Positions 11,157 to 22,294 of a DNA stretch of 64,000 nucleotides are shown here, one piece after another; the stretch's first letter is position 1; the number at the start of each line of letters is the position of its first letter. Below the pieces are notes generated by a model, which saw only the letters and a list, made by a program, of their open reading frames with translations, did no database searches and had not been told where the DNA came from. A program made the position numbers and the translations under genes. The DNA is from Tetracladium setigerum (taxonomy: Eukaryota > Ascomycota > Leotiomycetes > Helotiales), in contig PZJY01000002.1 in NCBI GenBank assembly GCA_031472005.1, forward strand, positions 868,001 to 932,000, given 5' to 3'.

Positions 11157-12740
11157 ATGAGTCTCTTTGCTAATAGCACAATCCCTCTAAACTTGCTGAC
11201 CTCATTCCGCACCTGCCAACCCCTGTCAAAGCATACCAGACACAGGTTCCTCGCAACGATCTCAACTTCAAGAATGGGAGACGCCCGGCGAAGATTTGCT
11301 CCGTTGAAGGAGAGCAATGATGGCCAAGCTAGTGGACTACCTAAGTTAAAGGGTGTTGTGTTTGATGTTGATGGAACTCTCTGGTGAGTTTGATGTGAAA
11401 TTAAGCCATGTTTTGCGTTTGTCTACTGCTGGACTTTCAGTGTTATCCAGAAATTTGATGTCTTGGCCATATGCTTTCGCGAGGTGGAGAAGTTCTCTCC
11501 GATGTACCCTTCTCAAGCTCTTGCTCTTCCATGTCTCTTGAAAAGGTTATTTGGGTCAAGTAGTGGCTGGATTTTTGGGTTTCTATCCAAGATCACAAAC
11601 TGCAGCCACGCACTTTGATTGGGCATGGATGTTCTCTTCAATTTGTCTTTCGAAGCACCGAGTCCAAGTGGTTTTGAGAAAGATTGTTTGGTTCAAATTG
11701 TGGAGGACTCTTGATTTCATTCTCTCCAGATGATAAGCATACCCATTTGATTCTTTCCCAAATCCATTGATCAACATAATCTGAGGTCTCTCCTTCACCA
11801 GCGAACCACAAACCTACATGTTCGGCCAAATGCGCGACGCTCTCGGTATCACAAAAGCCACCGATATCCTCGACCAGTACGTTCTCCTCCCCCTTTCCGC
11901 CTCTCGTCACCCACTCTAACACGTCTTCCAAAGCTGCCACGGTCTCCCAACCCCCGCCCTCCAAGAGGAAGCGCTCTCCAAAATCCGCGCCATCGAATCC
12001 GCCGCCATGCTAGAACAAGTTCCCCAACCTGGTCTCGCTAAACTCATGACTTACCTACAATCCCGCTCGATTCAAAAGGGAATCTGCACTCGCAACTTTG
12101 ATGCCCCTGTGACGCATCTTCTGGATAAATTTCTGAAAGGGCAAGAATTCAAACCTATTGTTACGCGAGAGTATGTGTATTACTTCCTTTTCTTCTTACC
12201 CTTTTTCTATTCTTATAAACAGCGCAACACTGTTAAAAACAGATTACACGCATTTTCGCTCCCTTAAATGATCGATTAATTGTGCTGGAATGTGAAATTA
12301 CCATGTGCTGATGAGGTATCTAATGAAAATAGATTTCGACCACCAAAGCCCCATCCAGCTGGAATCTTACACATTGCCTCATCCTGGCAACTAGAAGATG
12401 GAAAGAATCTAATAATGGTTGGGTACGTCTCTCTCTCTTCTATCCCCACCACCTACACTCACACCCTTCTATCCACCTACCCACCTACCCAGTAAAATCA
12501 ACACTAATCATCCCTCCTCCTCTCCCCACATATAGAGACTCAATAGACGACATGACAGCCGGATTCCTCGCGGGATGCGCAACCGTCCTCCTCGTAAACC
12601 CCGTCAATGCTCATCTCGCAACACATGAACATACCGATCTTGTGATTGCGAAGTTAGATGAGTTGATAGATGTGTTGGAGAATGGGTTTGTGGGGAGGAT
12701 TGGAGTAGAGAGGAGGGAGGTGATACGAGGGGAGGGCTGA
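11157..12740 (+). CDS. HAD-superfamily phosphatase/hydrolase
   Basis: Probable small-molecule phosphatase of the haloacid dehalogenase superfamily, phosphoglycolate-phosphatase-like branch. Five exons: 11157-11383, 11802-11876, 11934-12170, 12333-12422 and 12536-12740; total 834 nt, 277 aa. Motif I is DVDGT with nucleophile D70 and D72 (split by intron 1 just after TL), motif II is CTRN, motif III Lys lies in RPPKPHP, and motif IV is GDSIDD at 210-215. A four-helix cap lies between motifs I and II. The first 40 residues are Arg/Ser-rich and could be a mitochondrial presequence; a second Met at residue 40 would give a cytosolic form. Intron 1 is 418 nt, much longer than the other introns in the window. 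Confidence 0.8.
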
Positions 12741-13396
12741 GGAGGTTTTGAAAAGTGGGAGTGGGGAGGTGTGATTATGAATGTGGATGTGGTTGATGTG
12801 GTGGCGGTGGGTTGGTGGGTGGTATGAGCAGGTAGATGAATAGATGAATGAATTACAACATTATGGCAATAGAAGAGTTTTCTGTTGGTTGAGATTTGAT
12901 GGATGAGAATGTTGAGTGATGTGAAATGCACTATACTGTGCAATGTTGGGAGACATTTGTGCTCGACGACTTCTAACAAACCTGGATATATTGAATACGT
13001 GCATTGGAAAGAAGAAATTTTCTACCAGACGAAACGATGGAACGTAAAAACTTTTTCTTTGCTGAGATCTTGATAACTTGTTAACCTGTTCAGTCTAAAC
13101 TACTACGCCTTACGCCCTCCAGGTGCTGCTGCTACTGCTAACTGACTAACTACATCCACAGACCGGCTCGCCTCCCACTCTCACATTCTCAGTGCAACTC
13201 TCAAAATTGCACATGAAGAAGGTTTATGGGAAAATTTGACACATTCTGCAACAATAGGTTTGCCATGGGATAAGAAGAAAGTGTGAGGCTTGTTTGCTAG
13301 GGGATAGAGACGAACAGCTCGATTTGACGCCGGAGATGCTTGCGGAATTGGAATGGTTATTTGATGGGAATGCGACACACAGAGAGAGATCCTTGC
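12741..13396. other. Convergent 3' region between HAD gene and MAPKK
   Basis: 656 bp between two stop codons. GTGG-rich low-complexity sequence at about 12760-12830; nothing coding recognised. Confidence 0.5.
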
Positions 13397-15131
13397 TTAA
13401 TAGTTGTTGCCTTGACTAGAAGGATATCCAGACCCGTAGTTAGCGAAGGCTGCTTGTCGTCTGTTCTTCTCATCGAGGTTTTCTTTTCGTGGGACAGGTG
13501 GTGGGGGTAGAGGACCTGCTGGAGCCGCTCGAATCGGGAGGCTGCCCATTGAGAAGGAAGCTGCATTAGCACTTGACGAGCCATTGGCTGCAACGTGATC
13601 TGGTGCATTGAGAGTGGTAACTTTGGGGATGGAGTTGGTTGTTGTTGTTCGCCCTGGAAGTCCAGGATGAAAGTTGTTGCCTGCTGAACGACCTATGCTA
13701 CCGACACCGTTCTTGGTCGGTGATCGGTTACCATTGGACTCGTGATATTGTGGTGATGTGATGGCTGATCTAACGTCACCTCCTCCAATTGGGATATCGC
13801 CTGAGGTTGGTGTTGGGAGGGAGGAAAAGTCGGGAGAGTCGGAGTAATTTGGGCCTGTTGTAGGCGAGTCGCTAGACCGAAGGAGCGCTTGTGTTGAAGG
13901 AGATAGTTGTGGAGCAAGATGAGATTTCCTGTTGTCGCGCTCAATCAAACCTGTTGCCCATTCTCTCAAATCAACTGGTGTACGTTTGGCGGCTTGGACG
14001 AATGGCTCGCGTTCCTTCGAAAGTGTTAGAGTTGGATTTGAAGATCACAAACAAAGACTTACAAATAATTCTTGCGGCGTAGGTCGCTCATCTGGAGTCT
14101 TAATCAAGCACTTTTGGATCATATCCTCCAATATCTGTGGGAAGGCCTCGCTTTTGGGAAGTTTTGGAGCCGGCTCATAAACAATCTGTTGCAAGAGATC
14201 CAAAATACCAGCCGGAGCTCCATCATCGGAGATGGAGTCACTGGCATCGAAAGGAAACTTTCCAATAGCCAACTCCATGATCGTCAGACCAAAACTCCAC
14301 ACATCAGATTTGACAGTGTATTTCTGACCCTGAATTCTCTCTGGTGCCATGTATGTGGAGGTGCCAACGAAAGTATCTGCCACCGAGTTGACCAACTCTC
14401 CAGAGACACCGAAATCGCACAGCTTAATCTGTCCTCGGTGGTTGACCAAGACATTTGAGGGCTTGATGTCTCGATGCATGATGTGATGTTTGATATAGAG
14501 ATAGGTCAATCCACCCAGAGTTGCTTCAGCGATTTTACCTAGAACGTCCACCCGAACTGGCCCGAATCGTCGAGAAATGCTGTCGAGCGCTCTGAGAGAG
14601 AGAATTAGAAAATCCGATATTTTAAGTGCGAGACAAACATACCCAACATCCATGTACTCCATGCACATAATTACATCGTTTGTGTCGCTCAGGAAAGCAC
14701 CATAGAAGTTCACAATATACTCAGAATTACAATCATGCATGATCTGTAATTCTCGAACAATGCGGCGGCGCATTTCCTTCTTCGCCTCGACATGAATCAC
14801 CTGCGAAGGTGTTAGACAATAAGCACTGAAGGGATTTCGAGTAGAATCCTACCTTCCTCGCCATGACCGTTCCCGTTGCCATATGTCTAACCTTGCTCAC
14901 CGAGCCTCCATTGCCGTGGCCCAGGTCCTTTAGCACTTCCAAATCCTCCTTCCTCAAATCCAGCTTGTATTCGATTCCAATCTCCAACTGCGCAGACTTG
15001 GAATCACCGACCGGCATTTGTATGGGGTCGTTCTCGGGTGGCGCGACAGGTCGAGGTGCCGGGGCAGCAAGAGCCAGTCCCTTGACATTCTTCCTCTTCA
15101 TCGTGCGAACGGAGCCGATGCCTTCGGACAT
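13397..15131 (-). CDS. STE7: MAP kinase kinase, Ste7/MST7 type
   Basis: Dual-specificity kinase that phosphorylates the TEY-type MAP kinase of the mating/invasive growth (Fus3/Kss1, Pmk1) pathway. Exons 15131-14853, 14800-14643, 14591-14063 and 14014-13397 give 1584 nt, 527 aa. Kinase motifs: glycine loop GHGNGGSV (71-78), Lys in ARK (K93), catalytic HRDIKPSN (185-192), DFG (205-207), activation-loop acceptors S215 and T219 in SVADT, and APE at 228-230. A Pro/Ser/Thr-rich C-terminal tail of about 200 residues follows the kinase domain, as in filamentous-fungal Ste7 orthologues and unlike Pbs2 or Mkk1. A basic N-terminus (MKRKNVKG) could serve as MAPK docking site. The family assignment rests on the SVADTFVGTSTYMAPERI stretch. 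Confidence 0.9.
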
Positions 15132-16297
15132 GTTGGCGAACTTATGTGCTAGCTATGCGATATGATATGGATACTTTGCAGTTATCGTCAGTCGTCTGGA
15201 GATTGGGCGCTTGTGCCGAGTCCGAGTCGGTCGCAAGGCAGAGGAAGAAGGCTAGATACCTATACTGCTGCTGTCGTGGCGAGGCAGATGCCGGGCAGGT
15301 CGAAAGGGGGGAGTAGACAGCACGTCAGACAGTCAGTTGATTTCCGGCGTGTTTCTCGAAGAAAGTATTTCGGAGCGCTGTGATGTGGTGTTGGAGATGC
15401 GGTTGGCAAGCGGGCGCTACAGTTTCCAGTCCAGTGCAGTCGAGAGGACGTGGGGTCAAAGAGTTCCGAAGTGAGAATGTGCATGCAACAAAAGAATAGG
15501 GACGCGGCGATGAAGACCAGCAACAGCTTCTTCTTTTTTTCTTTCTTTCTTCTTCACGACTCTACCTGAGGGAGTTGAAGGGGGCAGCAGGAAGGAGACG
15601 AGACTATTGGAAACTCGGAGGACGAACTGAATCGAGGAAGCGACCCAGGCGTCTCATCTCAAGTGCTCTAATAGCCCTTGAGGAATGGCATTGGGCAGAA
15701 TTGGCCCCTCTTCCGTATCGGGAAGCAGAGGGTGGATTGTGCAACTCCAGGAGACTTAGGTACCTCCATCATGTAGATGGAAACCCATATAGAATTAGTT
15801 TGATATCTTTCTATTATATATATTTAAATTAATATTACACATATAACATCTCGTACTCCTCAAGCAAAAGCAAAGCAAATGGAATGAATGAATGAATGAA
15901 TGGCCAAAGCAAAAAAGAGTCGCCTTCCTTCACACCACCTTGGACATGTCAAGTCAAGTCTCTTCTCTCCTGCAACTGCAAGTGGCAGCCATGGCTTGGC
16001 ATTCTCTAAGTGTCGGCATCGCCTCTGCTACTGTGATTGGCTCGGTTTGGGCCGAGCTTTAGCCTGGCCTTGGCATTTGAGGTCGCGAGAAATAACTCCT
16101 AGAAGGGTCAAGGAAATCCATCAACGCGACCGACAATAGCGACGTCCATCCCCCGTGCAAAACAGCAACCGCAGCACCTGACATCCCCCTTTCTGCAGAG
16201 CCTGCGTACAATCACTTCGACGACCCCAGTACCACGCCGCGCATTCCTTTCCCTCCTCTACGGCGACAATTGAGTGCTGCATCAAACCACCGGCATC
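15132..16297. promoter_or_regulatory. Divergent promoter region, MAPKK / SPT6
   Basis: 1.17 kb between two divergent start codons. It includes T-rich sequence near 15530-15560, a short AT-rich patch near 15810-15850 and an AATG microsatellite. No additional gene is seen. Confidence 0.5.
15883..15902. repeat. (AATG)n microsatellite
   Basis: Five AATG units in the MAPKK/SPT6 spacer. Confidence 0.8.
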
Positions 16298-19200
16298 ATG
16301 AGTATGCGAGACTTGATTTCGGGCGAGGCCGAGCTGGACGACGACGAGGAGAACGATGAATCTTTTGACGAGGAAACTGGCGAGCCCAAGCAGCGCAAGG
16401 ATGGACTGGGCGGAGATATGGATGATTCCAGTGAGGAGGAGGATGATGAGGACGAGGAGGCAGCTGCCGCGGTAGGCAATCTTGCCTCCAGCTTCCCATT
16501 GCACACTTGCTAATCTGACTATTAGATCCGCGATGGATTCATCGTCGACGACGAGGAAGGAGACGAGGAGAAGCGACAACACAGGAGACGACTGAAGAAG
16601 CGAAGAAGGGCCGAGGAGGAGGAGGCAGCACTGGACGATGAGGATCTTGATCTTATTGGAGAGGCAAATCCTGAATGGGAGCGCAAAGCCGCAGCACAGG
16701 TATGGTGTACCAGTACTTCTAAATAGCTATCTTCTAACCGTATCTCTAGCCCAAGCTCAAGCGACTCAAGCGTGGACATCGAGATGACAATGTTGAGCCG
16801 AGAGAGCGAGGCTTAGACCAAATATTCTCTGACGATGAAGAAAACGATGGCCCGCAATCCGCTAGAATGGACCATCTTCGTGCAGATGAGTTTGCAGATT
16901 TCATCGAGGACGACGATGAAGATGACGAGGAAAGACAAAGACTCCAAGAGCAGAGGGAAGTAGCTCGCCCGCGTGAGAGGGGCTATGTTGGAGGTGCAGG
17001 AGCCGCAGGTCTCGACAAGGATGCTCTCGACGACATGGAGGCCATCTTTGGAAATGGCGAAGACTACGATTGGGCTCTTGCGCTAGAGGATGAGGCCGAT
17101 AGCAGAGAAGCTGGCGATCATAACCTCGAATTGAAAGATGTCTTTGAGCCTTCGCAGCTTGCCGAAAAGCTCCTCACCGATGAAGACAACCTCATTCGAT
17201 GGACTGATGAACCCGAGAGGTTCCAACTGGACCGAGCTCCGTACAAACACCTTCAAGCTACCGATGAGCAAGTCAAGGAGGAATCTCGCTGGATTTCGAG
17301 TCTGATGTGGCCCAAGAAACAGAGTGAACTCAGCAGTGACTTTCATGCTCCCTTTGTGAAAGCCATTGCAAAGGTTCTGGAGTTCTTCGTCACGGATGAT
17401 GTGGAGGTGCCATATGTCTTTCAACACCGAAAGGATTATTTGATCCACGCCAAGCGAACACGCACATTTAGAGGGGCCCGGCCAGAGGAGGACGTCTACG
17501 AGTTACAGGCCCAGAAGCTGTTGGTACAGGATGACCTTTGGAAAATTCTCGAGCTTGATCTAAGATTCAGGGCTTTGATCGACAAACGCAACGTGCTTGG
17601 GAAGACCTATGATAATCTCAAACTTTCAGAAGGCGTTGATGATAGCATGGTTGAGGAGTTACTTCCAGTTGCTGCGACAATGGAGGAGTTGCAAGATATC
17701 CAGGATTATATCTACTTCCAGTACGCCTCGGAAATCAAAAATTTTGCTGCCTCAAACGATCTCAAGGAAAAGAGACGACCTGGAGGTAAAATCACGCTTT
17801 TCGATCGTCTGAGGAAGAGCAATGTTTATGGCCTAGTGCGCGCATATGGCATATCTCCGGACCAACTCGCCAAAAACGCTTTGAAGGAGGGCAAGTCGCT
17901 TAAAAGTGATGACTCGTCATCCTCCCCGATTGACATCGCAGACTCCTACGTGGTGGGCAGCGACTTCAGCACAGGTGATCAAGTCTTGAACGCGGCACGC
18001 CAGATGTGTTCCGAGGAACTTTTTATGAGCCCACGAATGCGAAAGTACTTCAGACAGGCTTACTATATGAGCGGTGTCATCTCTTGTTCCAGAACTGAAA
18101 AGGGCCTGCGAAAGATCGACGAACAACATCCTTACTACGAACTCAAGTACCTTAAAAATCAAAGTATGGGTGACATCGCCAGCAAACCCGAACTCTTCCT
18201 GATGATGATGAAGGCAGAAGAAGATGGGCTCCTTGAGGTCAAAGTCCATCTTCAAGCAGAACGAGAGATCCGCAGAACCCTACACTCCGAATTTGCCTCA
18301 GACAACTACAGTGAGCTCGCTGATGTGTGGAACGAAGAGCGCCAGACAGTTCTTGATCTTGCATTTCCCAAACTCGAAAAGATTATTACCAAAGGTGTGA
18401 AAGAGAGCTTGAGAACTGAGTGCCATGATTCAATTCTCAAAGCTTGCAGAACTGCGTACTTGGCAAAGCTTGATCAGGCACCTTACAAACCAGCAGGCAT
18501 GCAACTTGGTACTCATCCTCGGGTCCTCGCCCTGTCAAATGGAAGTGGTGATCCTAACCGGGACCCTGTTTTTTGGGCCTGGGTTGAGGAGGATGGGCGG
18601 CTCATGGATCATGGCAAATTCAATCATCTCCTGCGAGATGAAGGTGTTCGGGATCAGCTCGTTGAAAAGATCAAAACACTTAAGCCAGATGTGATAGCAG
18701 TTGGTGGTTTCTCGGTTTCGACCCACAAGCTCATTGCCAGTCTGAAAGACTTGGTGTCAGACAAAGACTTGCGATCAGCCGAGTACGACAACAGCAAAAC
18801 ATATGAGGTCGAGACGGCTCCACTCAGGGTCGTTGTCGTCAACGATGAAGTTGCTAGGCTCTACAAGGACAGTCCTCGTGCACTTGCGGAACACCCTTCC
18901 GTCAACTCGCTCACTCGATACTGCGCTGCGCTGGCTAAATACATGCAAAGTCCTATCAAGGAGTATGCTGCTTTGGGAAAAGACATCATCTCGCTGAAAT
19001 TTCACCCTTGCCAACAACTCTTGCCCGAGGAGAAATTGAGAAAGCAGCTCGACACTGCCATGGTAGATATGGTCAATTTGTGCGGTGTGGATATTAACGA
19101 AGCAGTTTCAGACCCCTATACTGCCGCCCTCTTGCCCTACATCTGTGGTCTTGGTCCGAGAAAGGCCACATCAGTCTTGAAGACCATCAATGCCAACGGT

Positions 19201-20780
19201 GGAATCGTTAACACTCGTGACGAGCTCGTGGGAGATCCGGACAGTGGCAAACTCCCTGTTGTTGGCCCTAGAGTGTGGAACAATTGTGCAAGTTTCCTTC
19301 AAATCGAGTATGACAGCTCAACCTCCACTTCGGACTATCTCGACAACACACGTGTCCATCCAGAGGACTACGAATTAGGTCGCAAGATGGCCGCTGATGC
19401 TTTGGAGCTAGACGAAGAAGATGTCAAGGCTGAAGTTGATGCAGATGGTCCTGGAGCTGTTGTTCGCAAACTCATCAGGGATGACGAGCAAGAAAAAGTC
19501 AATGATTTGATTCTTGAAGAGTACGCCGAGCAACTTGAGCGTAATTACAACCAGCGGAAGCGTGCAACCTTGGAGACTATTCGTGCTGAGCTGCAGCAGC
19601 CATACGAAGAACTTAGACGTGACTTGGTGGAATTGTCAGGAGATGAGATCTTCACAATGCTGACAGGAGAGACTAAAGAATCCCTGTGCGTTGATATGAT
19701 AGTCTCCGTCAATGTACGCATTGTCAAGGAGGACTTTGCAATCGTGAAGCTAGATTCCGACATCGAGGGACGGGTAGAACAATCCGAGTTGCAGTACGTC
19801 AAGCCAAACACATTTTCTTTCGGAAATTTTTACCAAAATGCTAACGATGCCACCAGGTATGAGCGAGGAAGTAACAAGTACTCTGTTGGGCAGACTGCAC
19901 AGGCCAAGATTCTGGAGATTGACCGAAACAATTTCACAGCGAGGCTTTCCCTGCTCGATATTGATCTTGCGAAACCCTACCGCAAACGTGTGGACCACGA
20001 ACCGAACTCGTGGGACTTTGTGCAGGAGTCAAAAGATAAAGAAGAGGTTTGTCAATGCCCCTAGCAAAAGTACATATTTACTGATTTTGAAATAGCTGCG
20101 AGAGAAAGACAAAGCAACCGGGCGAACACAACGTGTTGTCAAGCATCCACTTTTTAAACCATTCAACTCAACGCAAGCAGAGCAGTATCTTGGATCACAA
20201 GCACCCGGTGACGCGGTTATTCGACCCTCCTCGAAGGGCAATGATCATCTTGCTGTTACTTGGAAAGTCGCCGACGGCATATACCAACACATCGACGTTC
20301 TTGAAATGCAAAAGGAGAACGACTTTTCTGTTGGCAAGATTCTCCGCATCGGTTCTGGTGGCAAATACTCCTACAGTGATCTGGATGAGTTGATCGTGGA
20401 TCACGTCAAGGCCATGGCTAAGAAAGTGGATGAGATGATGCAACATGAGAAATTCCAAGCCGGCAGCAAAGCCGACACTGGTGAGTCCAATTTTGTAGTT
20501 TGTATCTTTGGTTACTAACGATGATTCAGAGAAATGGTTGACAACGTATACCGAAGCCAACCCCAAACGATCAGTGTATGCTTTCTGCCTGGACTCGAAG
20601 CATGCTGGGTACTTCCATTTGTGTTTCAAAGCTGGCCAGCTTGCCGAAGTTAACTCATGGACGGTGAGAGTGGTACCGAACGCATTTGAGATGATGAAGA
20701 GTCCTTACCCGGATATGAGAGCTCTCTGTAATGGATTCAAGTTGCGACATCAAGGTGGAATGGGTGGTGGACGCAGATGA
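16298..20780 (+). CDS. SPT6: Transcription elongation factor / histone chaperone Spt6
   Basis: Nuclear elongation factor that travels with RNA polymerase II and reassembles nucleosomes. Five exons: 16298-16471, 16526-16699, 16750-20046, 20096-20480 and 20530-20780; the sum is 1427 codons, 1426 aa, matching the family. Order of parts: very acidic N-terminus (about 1-190, Asp/Glu runs with basic islands), helical Tex-like core, YqgF-like domain (about 700-860), helix-hairpin-helix (about 895-945, CGLGPRKATSVLK), S1 domain (about 1090-1165) and the C-terminal tandem SH2 (from about 1230; phosphate-binding Arg R1258 in VIRPSS). A YNQRK-type helical linker precedes the S1 part. All introns sit at the two ends. 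The ATG chosen gives the conserved start MSMRDLISGEAELDDDEE. Confidence 0.95.
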
Positions 20781-22294
20781 TAGTTTCCCTCTGCGTCCTG
20801 GGACCAAAAAAAGGAGTTGAGTGTGGATTGGGGGTATGCCTGGATTCTTTTTCAAAATGTATCAAAACTGCCCCAAATGGTATTTATCGGCGTTGCATTT
20901 ATAAGGAAGGGAGGAGACTTGTAGGATCTATTTGGTGCGATGGCGATGATTCCTCGGGATAGATCATATCGAATGTCCAAGACAATTGCATCCAATTGGT
21001 TCGTTTGTAGGTTGAAATAGTTGCAAGGAGATTTCACTACTGTACCACCAGCTTCCTCCATACAGGCAGCACAGCCAGCCCCTTCATTATGATTGTGACT
21101 TACCTAGGTAATGTATTCTTCTGGGCCTTGCGACCTCGGCCCTATTCTCCATGAGGATCAGGTGCGACAGTGGGTTGAACGGGTAAAGTGCATCAATCAG
21201 GAGCAAACCAAAACCAGCCCGCTTTGGCGAAACGAGTACGACTTTACGCGAGAAGAGTCGTAAGTCGTAGTCGTATTTCATGAATCGCTTTCAAGAGTCA
21301 AAAGCAAAGGGAAAGGGAGGCACCTATGTAAAGCTAACAAGACAATTCGCGGTATCCGTTTGCTCGACTCGTCCCATTCATACTCCCTCCTTCGCTGAAA
21401 ATCCCGTGGCAGGAGAAAAAGTGTACGTACTGTACATGGGGGGCACGTCAGCAGGCTATCGGCTATTTGGATGACGAGGCTGGTAATGGCAAGATTATCA
21501 ACAAACAAAAAGAGGCCTGTCAGGATGCTTTCAAAGGACAGGTTAATAATGCCCTAATATTAGGCTCATGTAGTTAGTTGCCTTATTTGGTAGAGATTTG
21601 TACTTGTAATATGTTCGTGTAGTACCTGTTTTGGTTGTCGTATTCATGTCCGCCCCGAGGCTGGAGCGCAACCGAATGATGATGCGTCTGTGTTCCCATT
21701 ATTATCTTCTTGGTAGCCTCACCACCCAAGACTTGGCAATTCGAGATCGCGATGTAGGGACTACTGGTTTGTCCCTACTTGAGCTGTCGCACAACCCTCC
21801 ATTTCTCACTCACTTGTTTATCGCCTTACTTTCCGCATCGTCTTTGCTCTTCTAAGCCAGACACTGAATTTGAGCCCTACGCCACGAATCTGACAACGCT
21901 TCAATCTAGCCCTCTGCGGCTCACGTTGAAGTTTGCTGGATCCATTGGAACACGGTCGCCCAGACTCAACCCGCCTTTAGTAAAGACCGAGTAAAGCGTC
22001 GGCTCCCACTGGTCAGCAAGGTGCGAAGCTCGAAGTCAACAACATCCCGTGTCCTCTTTATTACTGTGTCGAAAGCTGAAGTCGCAAATCGAACCACGAG
22101 AACAGTAAGAAAGATATCCTGTACGCCGGTAACTGCGAAAGGAGGGTGACGTCTTCCGATGAAGGGGTGGATAAATCACATCGGGACCTGGAACCTTGCA
22201 TTGCGCGCAGAGCCGAAGATCGTTTAATGTACCCATCAACCTCCTGCGTCTCCTACAACTTCAACGCTTGAGCAAATACTGGAAATCTGGCATT
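20781..22294. other. 1.5-kb intergenic region, SPT6 to OSH3-like
   Basis: No gene recognised. Open frames of 60-76 codons on both strands lack coding features. It should contain the SPT6 3' UTR and the leader and promoter of the oxysterol-binding protein gene. Confidence 0.5.

Noticed and set aside
11700..11795. Possible box C/D snoRNA in intron 1 of the HAD gene (ATGATAA ... CTGA).
   Set aside because: Box C has a mismatch to RUGAUGA, there is no convincing terminal stem, and no guide could be assigned.
16282..16506. A Ser-rich 74-codon minus-strand frame.
   Set aside because: It is the antisense of the acidic Asp/Glu-coding start of SPT6.
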